Of a stretch of DNA of 64,000 bases, positions 52,263 to 64,000 are shown in pieces. A model generated the notes under the pieces. It did no database searches. It saw nothing but the letters and a program-made list of their open reading frames with translations, and was not told where the DNA came from. Position numbers and translations under genes: made by a program. The DNA lies in NCBI RefSeq assembly GCF_964204645.1, contig NC_134036.1, forward strand, positions 186,001 through 250,000, written 5' to 3'. Source of the DNA: Tubulanus polymorphus. Its lineage: Eukaryota > Nemertea > Palaeonemertea > Tubulaniformes > Tubulanidae. Every line of letters starts with the position of its first letter. The stretch's first letter is position 1.

Positions 52263-54064
52263 GGTTTAATATGATTCGGAATCCAGTATTCATAGTATTT
52301 AACAAAACCATGAATTATGAATTATGAACTTATTAGGGAACCCACGAATCTGCTCTGCAGTCGGACTTTTATTTTGGCTTTTTTGGTCTGCGGCCATTTT
52401 TTCATTCCCCGTCGGATTGCAACGAGCCATCAGTCATTCAGCAGATGACGCTAAAGTTATGTGTAGTAATAATATTGGCCATCCATCACACGGGACGATA
52501 ATGCCCCGTATCAGCTGAGCTGTGATGCTGGACAATAGCTGCAGCCGTATCAGCGACTGCCATAACGTCCTATCACTACACGATACATTGAGCACTGATG
52601 GACCGCGAGTAAATTATAGTTCCGTCTATTATCGCTAGGCGGCTTTGATAAAAATGACTGCGACGAAGAATTTGAATTGTGAATCAGTTGCTGAATTATC
52701 TGATGTTTAAATTAATCATGTTTTTCTGATGATAGGGTTTTAATTAGAACCCCGAAACGATGTCTCACTGCTCCCCCCCCCCCCCGAAGAGACTGCGCAC
52801 ACAAACTGGTCAGTATCCAGCATGAGGTAAGGGTTCATCCAATCGCGGTTTACCGGGTTCATTAAATTGGTTCTCGGAGTTCCTCACATACCATGAGCGT
52901 CTGGTTTAAGATAACCGGCGGATGCCATAGTAGCAACGAACTTTTAATCGTCATAATTTCAACTATCTACTGGTCAACTCCAACTGACCACCTTCTGAGT
53001 AACTGCACCGCCAGACCAGCATCACGTGGCAATCAGATAGACCTGGTTTTATACCGAGTAACATTTTTACAACCAATGCACATTGTACAACAACAAACTA
53101 ATGGCTCGATCTAATGAAAGTAAAGTTATAAATCGCTAGAATTGTATTTGTTCAACGTAGCGAACTAAATAGCAATCAAAACCCGCTGCAACCACTCGTA
53201 ACTGCAGCATCCGTATCATCCGTAAACACGTCACACGATTACAACGCTTCAACGATTCCTTAGAAACTGACGTTACGTCGAACAATAGACGAACGTTTGT
53301 TGAACGCGTGTTATCTCGACGTTAAAACGCTGGATAACGCTGGATGGACGGAAAACGACTGGGCGTCCAGCGATACTGTTCGTGACAAACTCTCAAATAT
53401 CGAAAATCTCATTTTCTCCGCCTTTTATGTTCTTTAGAAATTCAGGGTTGGTTTTTGGTGCAACGAAGTCCGTTGTGTTAAATGAGCCGTGATCTGATAG
53501 AAATCGCCGAACAGTTTGTGTGTAAATAAAGAAATTGTACGCTCTTATCGTGGACTGTGTTGAAACTGTTGCCATACGAACCGCGCGTAAAGTTCTGCAT
53601 TATTGATGACCACATTCAAATAGGCGCAAAACCGAACAGCGCGCACTGGGTTCAACTGTACCCTCTAAAATATACATATTCATTTTTAGAACAGAATGTC
53701 TCGAACGTTAGAGATAAGTTCAAGACGAAATTGTGCCCGAGTTGCATCTTTTTTGAGGTCAAAACTTCAGCCAGTAGCAGCTCGCGGTATCAAATTATGC
53801 AAATTTATGCGTACATACATTAGTATTATCGATCGGTTTATGATGCGTCTCGCTGCAAATTGTTTTATCGATTAAAAAAACTCTACGATACATATAGATT
53901 GCTATGCGCGTGTTTAATGGAATTGAAGATATAAATGGATCCCATTAAACTCGACAATACACGATGGTGGAAAATTTGGAGTTTTTTTCGATAATTTCGG
54001 ACGAATTTAGAGCGAAGACAAGTTTTTCTCCAATTTCCGATATATTTCATACCATTACAACTTA

Positions 54065-54185
54065 TCTTGTCTCTTCTCTCCTCACTTTCTCTTCTCTCTC
54101 TCTCCTCTCTCCTCTCTCTCCTCTCTCTCCTCTCTCTCCTCTCTCTCCTCTCTCTCCTCTCTCTCCTCTCTCCTCTCTCGCTCTC
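54065..54185 (+). repeat. CT-rich microsatellite
   Basis: Mostly ctctctcctc units. It generates a Leu/Ser/Pro ORF with no other support. Confidence 0.85.
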
Positions 54186-56352
54186 GTCTGTCCCGTGATT
54201 TAATGAATCTATTGCTCCGTTTAAATCACAGTTTTATCGCGGAATTACTCCAGTTAATGGTGACACATAGAACGCATTCTACCGAATTAAAGTCGCAATA
54301 AAAATGTGTGTGAGTTTGAGTTTCGCAGTAAAATCAAATCTAAACTAAAATAAGATAAATTTATGGCGTTTATTTAAAGATAAATGATGTTTTCGGAAAA
54401 AGAATCGATATAAAGTCAGCGCCAACTGCGCCATAAAACGATGTTTTCAGATACGCGGGCCACAGTATGATTTCCAGAGACAAGTGACTTGTCTATTGTC
54501 ATTATGCCCTTATACAAACCCAGCACACCGGGAGCGAAACTTGAAGAGAAAACCCCACAATCGAAAGGAAAATTATACAAGTTATCTTAACGTTTTCAAT
54601 CGAACAATTTTCAAAACAGTTTTGAAAAAGGCTCCAGAATAACTAGAAAGTTTTTCTTCGAATTGTAAGTTTTCTTCTCTTAAAGGACCACACTGTAGTT
54701 TTAAACCTGCGAAACACATGGTTCTTATTTTATTTCTTAAATCATATTAACTTTCCCCGAGTTATTTCCGTGTCTTTCCAAACATCCACACTCTTACAGG
54801 CAGCAGTATATATGAGAAACTTTCTCAAAGTATTTTTGCTATCGGTATTTCAAGGGGAGCAGTTGAGTTGAGGTGGGCTTAAAAAAACTTTGTCACTCAA
54901 CACTTCTAATTATCAGCGAGAGCGGGGAGAGTGAGAAAGGGAGAGAGGAGAGGGGGATAGAGAGGGGGAGAGAGAGGAGAGAGTTCCAGTTTACTAATAA
55001 ACACGTTGGTATTTCATCTTCTTGTTCTCAGTTCAGGATTCTGATGGAAGCTACGATTCCTGCTGATACATTTCAATGTAATCAGACGAACACCAGTAAT
55101 ATCTGTAATCATGAACTCACATGAAATTCACAATAATTCTGTGAAATATAGAATCTATGTATATTTATATACAGTACTAGCTGCAGCAGTGGTGTTGATG
55201 TGTGCGTGGATGAAATTCAGATTAAATTAAGTCAAGAACCTCTTCACGATGTGAACATCTACGACAGTTTCACTAGTGACTGATACAGTTTAATTACCAT
55301 GCAGCTGAAAGCGCTCGGTCTCACTACACTTTCACACATTGATCGACTTGGACAAAAAGTTGTGGACGACGCATTAATTTTATGCGTATTTCCGATATTT
55401 CGCCCAGTTTTTTCCAATGAAGATCAGAAAGTGTGCGCTCCTCATATGTGTATATTAATTACTTACATATATTTCCCGATATTATCCTTAGTTTTTTATA
55501 TGGAAGAAATTGCATGCTTAGAAATATGCATGTTTATCGCATAATATTCATTCTACGCGGAAAAAATAAATGACTTCATATTATTGATGTATTTAGTCGC
55601 CTCTGTGGACCTCTATAGACCAGTCTGCACCTCCACGGACCTCCACGGACCTCCACGGACCTCTCTCTACTTTGTCTTCTCGCTGCTCGATGCTTGTTTT
55701 ATTCGACGATTTGCATCATTTCATTAGATTACATCCGGGACCTCCGTCGTTACGGTTGTTGACTGCGCACCGTCATACGGGACATCTTCCGATTGTTGCG
55801 GTTGCCTAGCACGGTAATTTTTTTAGCCGCGCGTTGGCCTATGGGAATTCTTCAATTGTTGAGTTATTTTTTTGTTGCGCAGCGACGACACGCGGGATTC
55901 AATTGTTGCGCGGTTGTCGGTTGCCTAGTTGTGAATCGCCTTGGAGACGATTGTTGCGGACTGTGACTCATGGGAAATTTAGAGAAGAGAGCGCATGACG
56001 TGTTGGAAGGAGAGAGAAGGGGAGAGGGGTATTAGTCTTATACACTACTGCTGGGTAAATTGGTTTTTAAGCAACTGTGAAACTGCTACAGCGCAGAATC
56101 TCGAGATAAAAACGCATTTACGCGGCAATGAATTATTAATCGTTAGTAATCCCGATAGATTTCAAAACAAGAGGAAAAAGCAGTGAAGACTTTATCGTTG
56201 AGTGGTGTTCTCTAGACATTCATCAGGTCACTTTCTTTACAGCAGTAAATACTGGCATCAGCTGGATGAAGTGCTGATATACATCGAGGGAGGGTTTCTT
56301 CGACGATTTGTCAACAATTACCAAGACTTTTATTCAATCCACGAGCTGAGTC

Positions 56353-56466
56353 CTATTCCTCGTCCGAAAGGAGCTAGCCCGGTTCCTCGTCCGAGCAGAG
56401 CTTCCCCGGTTCCTCGTCCGAGCAGAGCTTCCCCGGTTCCTCGCCCGAACAGAGCTTCCCCGGTCG
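56353..56466 (+). repeat. 27-bp minisatellite, open reading phase
   Basis: About four units encoding PVPRPSRAS in the plus frame. The unit length is a multiple of three, so the frame stays open, ending at a stop at 56,474. There is no upstream splice signal that I can rely on. Confidence 0.75.
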
Positions 56467-57777
56467 GTTCCTAACCCGAGTCGAAACCGATTTGAAATTT
56501 AAATAAAACAATGGCTGATATCATACGACTTCCGGTCGTACTAATTACCAACACAAACACAACAGCAACAATATCCCGGTTAAAACTCAAACTGCAAGAG
56601 AGCCAAGATTACTTCCTTTATCCATTGTAATTACTAGATGCAATTCGAAAAGGAATAAGAGATACCTTTTCATGGTAAAAAAAAAACAGTTAACAAGATG
56701 GCGGATATGTTTTACAATGAAGGCTGTAATTACTGTAGAGGCGCGGGTCCCAGTTACGCGTGGGTTTGAGAGGAACAAATCACATTCATCCCCGATAATT
56801 TCCACACACACACGTGTTTGAGATATGTCTGTCTGTGAAGCTGCATTGAATGCAGCAAAAAAGACGGATTCAGATCGGTCGTCGGCGATGAGGAGGAAAT
56901 TAGGTGTTAACAAGCTTATAACGATCCGCTTAGAAACATTTAATTATCGTTTCTCGCTGAGTCTGTGTGATGTGTGCGGGTATGAGATGAGCTGATTGAA
57001 CTGTGTGAAGCTGCGCCGCAGACTCGCGCGTCCCGTTATCACAGAACGTGCTTCAGAATGTATTAATCCGCCTCTACTGACAAATTACTTGTGGATGGTG
57101 TGAGAACCGGCCCAACGGGTACATCAGTAAAACCGGTGTAAGACACGTTGTTGCACCACTGGTCTTGATCTAGTCTAAACGAATGCCAAATCGCTTAGTT
57201 AGAACCAACGTTAACTTTTTGATTTGAAAAGTTAGATACCGTGGCACAGCCTCTATTGGATCTTAATAAACAAAAATTATAGAACCAACATGAACTCAGA
57301 CTGGTCTTAAGGTCTAAGCCAGACCGCGCTGCAACTGGGCGGTACCTAAAACATTGTTGGTGGACATCAGTGCCCACATATAGGATCTACTTAAACTTCA
57401 AGAACAATTACAATATTGGGATAAACCATTGCTACATCAAATTGCAAACCCAAACCACAATGATGTCAAAACTGACTGTTCCTTGGTGGAATAATTCTCA
57501 GACTTAACTCAAAGTTTGGAAAGTTTTAACCCTTAAACGGTATCAGCGTCAGCGATTCGTGTGTAACAAGTTTATAGAGCTTGTGCACCTGAACTAATGA
57601 CGTCACGTGCAGTAATCAATATCGTCAATTTTCCGGTCACGTGGCCACGCGCGCGCCATCGCGCTCGTTCCCAGGCGGAAAGACGGGTGAAACCGGAGAA
57701 CGGTGTAATTGGAGACCGATTATCGGTTACGGGTAAACGCATTAAATAGTTCCCGGCAATGAATGATACTTGATACC

Positions 57778-57785
57778 ACAGCAGT

Positions 57786-57826
<41 letters not shown>
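57778..57826 (+). repeat. CAG microsatellite
   Basis: About 16 trinucleotides, interrupted by TAG near its left end. On the minus strand it gives a poly-Leu ORF, which is an artefact. Confidence 0.9.
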
Positions 57827-57827
<1 letters not shown>

Positions 57828-58754
57828 TAACCTCTTATCACTGTGGATACACGTAGTACCTTGATTAGTACCTAATTTAGGTATTTACCATATATGATAA
57901 GACATTTGAGGGCCATTTTGATGTTTAAGTATGATAATGAACTGCGAGTAGAATTCACGTATAAGGTGACAGTGACAACTTATTTTGACAGACGACACTC
58001 AATGACAGATGTAGAGAAAATGTCCTGACTGACTGACTAGTTACAGTTCCAGTTGAAAACTTGTGGCGACAAAATTGGTGAAAGTTGTTTCTTGGTCAAA
58101 GGTTCTACTTTGAGCTCCCTATAACGTTTATCTTGGCGTTTTGTTTATTAAAAGAACTTCTAAATCTGCTAAATGTCCATGGAAAAGTCTATATTCGTAG
58201 AATGACCTTTTTGAACTGGATTTTTATCGTTTCTTTTGGTGAGCAGTAAATACTGGCTGTAGACAGTTAAATATTCGTTCTGATTGCACCATCTATAACT
58301 GCACACATGACCGCCAGAGTGGTCAAATGTCGAACAGAGACACCATAATCTCGCCTAGGTAATTGCCTGGTCATTTGTTTATAGCCACAGTTCTATTAAT
58401 GGTCCCCAGGGGGCGCATCAATCTTACGACAGTAATGGCCGTGGAGTAATTTGCCAGGTTGTCACGTTACGCGTTGTTCGTGTTATCACCGATTGCAGCG
58501 CAGACTAGTTGATGAGAATTGATAAAGATATCGCGTCTTGGTCAAAGCAATGTTCCTTGTCCAAATAAGGCTTTGTATTTTTGGGAAATTCGTTGGCAGT
58601 TTCTCAGCTGTCGTCTGCTCTTACCATATCACGTGACGATACACGTGGGAATTCACGGATAAACAAATGCTCGACTTGGATGGACGCGAAAGATACAGCT
58701 TAATCGTGCATCCATTTTGAAAATGGTCACCGGACTAATGTCTATTTCTTCTTG

Positions 58755-58907
58755 GCTTCAGAGCACATCAAGTGGCCTAGCTCAGTCTGTTTTGGTGGTA
58801 CATGCCAGATATAGGTCCTAATTGAACCAGAATGATCAGAACAGAACCAGAATACAACCCCTTTCAATGTAGACATTTTGGCAATCCTTGAGTACGGTGT
58901 AAAATGG
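58755..58907 (+). repeat. dispersed repeat with tRNA-like promoter box, copy A
   Basis: Shares gcttcagagcacatca, gcctagctca, ccctttcaatg and an aatcctt...aaaatgg end with 63,089-63,247, in the same orientation about 4.33 kb away. The stretch ggcctagctcagtctg resembles a tRNA A box, which hints at a tRNA-derived SINE. Confidence 0.55.
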
Positions 58908-60782
58908 AAGGAAGTCGATGTTTCACTTCAAATGGCAGTCAATTCTGGTCCTTTAAAGATCTGTATAAATTATATGTACAACCAGAACTGACTGAGTATG
59001 GCCATGATGTCCTCGCCAAGCAAAGTTGAAATATACATTAGTATATTTTAGCTCATGGTATTTTCTCAGAACTGCTAGGTTCGGTACATACGTGGAACCC
59101 CCTAAGGCGGCTATAAGACGGTGGAACCGCCGGTCGGTTCTGTGGTAGCTGGTCTGATACTTCACTCAGTTGGGTGATGGTAATTGATTCTGAATGAACT
59201 GGTCTCATGCGGGACTGTAATCGAATCAACCATCATGGTTTGAACGCCACTGTCTCCCTGGCAGCCAACGGGCATTGTTAACGGTAATCATAGTTGACGA
59301 CTGTCATGACGACGCAGACCGCAAAAACGAGGTTATTAAAAATTTACAAGCGTTTGTGGGAGTTTGTGATGAGCAATGAGCCATTGGGCGTAGATAGGCA
59401 GGTAGGAATAAAAAATACATTTAGGGAATTTTCAAAACAGGCCTTGTACGGTATGATATCCCAAAAGACCAGGCATCAGATGAATATTAAGCTGACTATG
59501 ATATCGCTTATCAAAGTGACGAGGTAAATACTAGTTAAAAGTAAGACGAGTTAAATATATGAAGTCCCACAACCACGAAGCCGAAAAGTTAGAATAACTG
59601 TTAAATTCAATCATGAATATTCATATTTTCAGTTTATCACTTGTAACAAGCGTTATTTTTGAATCGTTAACGTTTTTCTTTCCTTACAATAACAGTTTAT
59701 CTGGTGCTGAATTCACAGAAACAGATCGATATGCATCAGAGTCAGGTGAACTCTCTCTCCTCTCAATCTCTTCTCTCTCTCTCTCTTTCGGTTCATTCAC
59801 TAATTAACCTCGAAACGCGCGCGTTTGTGTGCAGTAGAATAATCAGCTACAAGATGTTACATCGTTAGGCTCAGCATCCTGACCACCTGACTAGGAATGT
59901 TATACGGCTATATAATATACCAACGTTACTGAAGACGTTGTTCTTATATCTAAGGAAGTTGTTTCAAGGAACTGGGAACAGGGTATACGCATACATTACT
60001 ACTAAATGATTTAAAAGCCTCAACATATTTACCATACTCGCACTGCAACTGACCTGTGGTAAATTTCTACTTCCCAACCAGTGAGGTTAGAGAGGTCGCC
60101 TCACACCTCCCCTGTCCAACCATCGCCAAATGACACCCTCAAACTTAACTCTAATGATGTTATAGATAATAGGACTAAAATGACGACCATCTTTTCCTGC
60201 GTTTTGTTTACAGCCTAGATATATCGATTTCTAAGTGTACGCAGCTCTTCTTGTATCTAACCTTTCTGCTAGCCTTACTTCGCCTGAGAATTCATCCGAA
60301 CCGTCATTAGATTTATTACAAAGTTTATCTCATGTGTGAAAACAATGTTCGTTTTCTAAACCGTCGCTTTTTGTTCACGGGAAGTAGCTTGAAAAAAACT
60401 TCATTGCAATTCGGTTACCTCGACAACCAACCGTCGTATCTGTTATTAGATCTACGGTAACCTTTTCGCTATCGAAGTCGTGCGGGTTTCCTCCATGCTG
60501 CGGGCACTTGCATCGAGGAAAAAAGAACTCCGCGCATAGCTCGCAGAAACGGAGAAAGTGCTTTAGACCAGCTGAGTGTGACGTTAAACCGCCGAGGTCT
60601 ATCGAGCGAAGCTCTACAAATGGCAGTTCCTTTTACCGGGCGACTTTTAATATTTCTGAAGGAAGAAAGCAAAGGTTTGGTGTAAAGGTGATAGTCGTAA
60701 CCGTGTTGTCTGTGGGGATTAACCAGACGATTTAGCACTTGATGAAAAAAATGTTGGGTGATCTTTTACCATCGCAGTATAC

Positions 60783-61045
60783 GCCATTACACTCGAATGG
60801 CGCTAGATAAAATACCTGTCAACTTTCATTAAAAACTCAAAGTTCTGGATCTTGAAAGCAATTGGCAAAAAAGTTAGAAGTCAGTGTTCCTGATCAAAGT
60901 ACGCCATAACATTGGAGAAAAGATAATGTTTACGAATTCTACCGTGGCGCTAGATACAAAACCTGTCAACTTAAATAAAAAAACTCAAAGTTCTGGATCT
61001 TCAAAGCAATTGGTAAAAAGATAGAAGTCAGTGTTCTACGGAGAT
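60783..61045 (+). repeat. tandem duplication, period 147 bp
   Basis: Both units carry acgccat, tggcgctagata, acctgtcaactt, ctcaaagttctggatctt, aagcaattgg and agaagtcagtgtt in the same order. Divergence is low. Confidence 0.8.
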
Positions 61046-61479
61046 GGGTCATCCAGCGAATGAAGTCATTTCACCAGACTCTAAAGGATATATGCCCAAA
61101 ATGTAAGAGGCACGACGACTGACTTGGTCCTCTCAAGTCAAGTAAAATGGACATAGGTACCAAAGAAGTTTCACCAAAATAGTTTAGATGTTGGACAACG
61201 CTTAGTAAGAACTATATCGATCCCTACGAGTCAGTGATAGGTAATGATTATACGCTAGTACGGTATTCACCACTTACACCCGGAGGACTGAGTTTTTATC
61301 TGCCTCATCAATGTCAACTTGTGTCTACTTAACTCAGTTATCGTTAGCTCTTGATTTCAGCGGGACAGATTTTTCTTCTCGCAGGCACAAGAAGAAAAAA
61401 GAGAAAGAGTATTAGATCACAGCCAGTAAGATAGAAAGGAGTCACTTTCCTAACAAACGTGGATTGATTGACCACTGCT

Positions 61480-62110
61480 AATGCGATGGATGATCTGATT
61501 CCGAGGTATAGCTTTTAGAAAAATTAATCATTTGTCTGGACATAACTTCAACGATCCCACCAATTTTTCTAGAGCAATGAATAATCTGATCTCGATGATT
61601 GTATAGCTTAGACATTTCTTAGAAAAACTAATTTTGTCTGGTTTTTCAACGATTTTACAAATTTTTCAGAGCCAAGATATATTTAAAAAAAGATGATTTG
61701 ATTTCGATGTAGTACATATATGAAAGAATTAATCACTTGTGTGGTACTTATAACTTTTAACGATGCCGGGAGGTTTGCAAGTTATAACGATTTATCATCG
61801 CCATGAACTTCAACTTCAATTTGTAATACAATTAGAAGAGAGAGTCTGAAACCATTAGTGAAAATGTTTTAAGAAAACAATGTCGATTTACAATGAACTG
61901 ATTTCGACGTCATAAGATACATAGAAAAATGAATTATCTCTTTGTGATAATGTACATGCTTTTCAGTGGTTTTACCAATCTTTAAGAGCATGACAAGGGC
62001 TTTTTAAGTAACAAAGCTAACAATTTATTATCACGTGAACTTCAAGAAGCACTGGATAAAAATTCCAAATTTAGAACACAATTGAAAAGAGAAGCCATTG
62101 GAAAGAAATC
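61480..62110 (+). repeat. old degenerate tandem array
   Basis: A block of the type gatctgattccgatg...gaaaaattaatcatttgtctgg...aacgat...accaatttttcagagca recurs near 61,492, 61,585, 61,696 and 61,899. A second block (tttatcatc...tgaacttcaa...aatacaattagaagagagag) recurs near 61,791 and 62,026. Confidence 0.55.
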
Positions 62111-62591
62111 GTAGACAACCGAATTTCTAGTTCAAGCAAGGTTCGGGACATCCTCCAGTACCGCCAGTCGAAGCAACTAACTTCAGAAAAATGTATCTGC
62201 CTCCGTGAGACTTGTATGTCTTAATAAATTACCAATTAATTTTCTTTCCAAACTTAATCGAGTTACTTTAACGACGATACCGTCGTGAAAAGATTAATGG
62301 CAGCAGTCATAATTTGGTGTATCTGGTTCGAGTGTAAGTTTGATGAGGTAATTATAGTGTTAGTTATTGGAGTATGAATGTTCAGACAGATTGAGGAGGA
62401 GAGCTGCTGTAATTGAGCGGATATTGAGAGGTAATCAACTAGAGATCATTTAACTCCAGCTCAAGCTCTCTCTATCTATCTCCGCCGCTCACCTACCTTA
62501 GTTTAATTATCTACTTGTTCATCAAAGACATTAACAGATATAAGAGACTTCAACTGGATGTGCCAGTAATAAATGTTATATGTATATATCT

Positions 62592-62645
62592 AACTATCTG
62601 GGGCAGCCCCAGATAGTTGACCAACTGCAGCCGCTGCAGTTGGTC
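62592..62645. repeat. two abutting perfect hairpins of 27 bp each
   Basis: 62,592-62,618: AACTATCTGGGG, loop CAG, then the exact complement. 62,619-62,645: GACCAACTGCAG, loop CCG, then the exact complement. Each has a 12-bp perfect stem and a 3-nt spacer, and there is no base between the two. A partial third echo (aaaagttggttaaag) follows. Confidence 0.9.
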
Positions 62646-63088
62646 AAAAGTTGGTTAAAGATGACCTCTGTTGATGAAACCATAGTAACAATGAACTTTT
62701 AATTGTGGTAGAAAAGCTTGTGAAATTCTTCATTGAGTTGTAAACAACTCAATTCTGCAGAGATACAAATAAACCATCAAAGCAACTCTCTCTCCCCCTC
62801 TCTCTCTGTCTCTATCTCTTGTTTTTGATATCTCAATCTCGTCCTGTAATTGAGAATTTCAAACTGTGTATCGCAACACCTGAAGCCAAATCTAGATTCA
62901 TAAAAACTGCGCCTTTCTTGTTGCTGTAGCTGAGATGGAAACTCAGGAAAATTTCCATTTCTCATTTATTTTTTTCCAAAGCAGCACAAAAAGGAATGCC
63001 CGAAGAAACGTTGAGAAACTGCTACTGAATTCACAGAAAAAGGTCAAACTTACAACAAGCGAGGCGGCTAATCGTCTATTCAAACTAT

Positions 63089-63247
63089 GCTTCAGAGCAC
63101 ATCAGGTTGCCTAGCTCACTCAGTTTTAGTGTTACATGCCTTTGTAAGACCAAAATTGTTAAACTTTCAAATTATGGAGTCATTTTTCTCTTTTCAACCC
63201 CTTTCAATGAAGTCTTTTTGGTAATCCTTTAATACAGTTTAAAATGG
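63089..63247 (+). repeat. dispersed repeat with tRNA-like promoter box, copy B
   Basis: Second member of the pair described at 58,755-58,907. It reads gcctagctcactcag at the A-box-like position. Confidence 0.55.
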
Positions 63248-64000
63248 ATTAGAAATTACTGGCATTTAAAGATATCAGGTACTGAACTGACTGTGAGTTG
63301 CTAGAAAACCGTAGCTATTGGGACCATAAATATTTATGCGATATTATTGTAATAAGTTCATTGATATGCAAACCGATGGCCAGGTAACTTCACTGTAATC
63401 TAATGCATATATCTTACGGTCTTTAGGGACGAGATGACTATGAAATATTCTAGAATTCCATAGAAATTCGTATCTAGTTTCAGAGTATGTGACGTTTCCT
63501 AGCGATGGTAATGCAACGAATTCAAATATAACTGTTTACATTGTTGTTCGCTAATGTTTCGGGTGCATAGATTCGTCAAAAGCTTTTGATTCGGTTACGT
63601 ATTCATTGTGGATCTAGAATTATTCATTAAACATTAACAACATCCTTTGTTTTGATATGACGACAACTTCAAAACTAACAACAGCTTGTACCGAAAAGCT
63701 GTCGAACTAACTACAAACATAAAAATATTTTAAGTTAAAAAGCTTTTGACCCTATAGACTGTCAAACTTACTTAAAAAACTAAAATCAAAACAGCTTGTG
63801 CAAGAAAGCTTTCGATCCTATTGCAAGGAAGTTTTAGAATATCGAAGTCAAGGTTTTTAAACTCGAAGAAAAACAACAACATCAAATTTCAGATTAATTC
63901 AAACAAAGCCTTTGATACTGTAAAACTCTGGTGCCTCGTGTGGGTTGCTCATGAAACGAAGTCGAGATATTTCTTATCCGTTTGAAAATCTAATTAAAGT

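Larger units (their letters stand above)
50876..56350. other. gene-poor DNA, no supported gene
   Basis: It contains CTG/CAG repeats (51,351-51,367; 52,088-52,112), the GTTCCACAG-like patch (52,151-52,262), a CT-rich tract (54,065-54,185), a GA-rich tract (54,920-54,985) and a 10-bp ggacctccac repeat (55,620-55,665). Confidence 0.5.
57827..64000. other. gene-poor DNA, no supported gene
   Basis: It contains a diverged repeat pair (58,755-58,907 and 63,089-63,247), a 147-bp tandem duplication (60,783-61,045), an old tandem array (61,480-62,110), twin perfect hairpins (62,592-62,645) and overlapping open frames at 60,459-60,738. Confidence 0.5.

Noticed and set aside
57572-57841. Poly-Leu protein on the minus strand
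   Set aside because: The Leu run is the CAG microsatellite. The remainder has no recognisable similarity.
61417-61435. miR-2 family microRNA
   Set aside because: Only about 11 nt (atcacagccag) match, and the flanks do not form a hairpin by eye.

Overview
This is nuclear DNA of an animal. Genes are split by many short GT-AG introns, the proteins are most like bilaterian ones, and microsatellites, minisatellites and foldback (MITE-like) repeats are abundant. The combination (ATG-only first exon in alpha-tubulin, TATA-driven small genes, many foldback repeats) suggests a marine invertebrate, probably a lophotrochozoan. The sequence alone does not fix the phylum.

Layout. 1-7,086: repeat-rich DNA with a duplicated RCC1-repeat exon (the second copy is dead), a 476-bp tandem repeat and a dispersed GTGCTGCC hairpin repeat family. 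7,087-20,399 (-): complete PSME4/PA200 proteasome activator, 36 coding exons, 1,836 aa. 21,719-23,561 (+): an unrecognised small secreted peptide gene of 84 aa with a TATA box, a non-coding first exon and a poly(A) signal. 23,843-26,366 (-): alpha-tubulin, 451 aa, with TATA box. 26,839-29,673 (-): COMMD6, 7 exons, 196 aa. 29,674-29,876: divergent promoter made of degenerate repeated modules carrying YY1, E-box, ETS and telomere-like motifs. 29,870-33,243 (+): four-transmembrane PPxY protein (ENTREP/FAM189- or TMEM255-like), 649 aa. 33,705-35,305 (-): ribosomal protein RPS27, 84 aa, with a TOP-like pyrimidine tract. From about 36,250 to the end no gene can be supported. That stretch holds CAG/CTG tracts, minisatellites, CCAAT and octamer motifs, foldback repeats, a 640-bp hexamer-based minisatellite and a pair of perfect abutting hairpins at 62,592-62,645.

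The supported genes are mostly housekeeping: protein degradation (PSME4), translation (RPS27), cytoskeleton (alpha-tubulin), and trafficking or ubiquitin-linked roles (COMMD6 and the PPxY protein). They do not form an operon. COMMD6 and the PPxY gene share a head-to-head promoter. The small peptide gene and alpha-tubulin converge, with poly(A) signals about 280 bp apart. COMMD6 and alpha-tubulin lie head-to-tail, with about 470 bp between the COMMD6 poly(A) signal and the tubulin TATA box.

All exon models were built by hand from splice signals, frame continuity and remembered family sequences. Every multi-exon model closes in frame, and four of them reach the expected family length. No search or alignment program was run.
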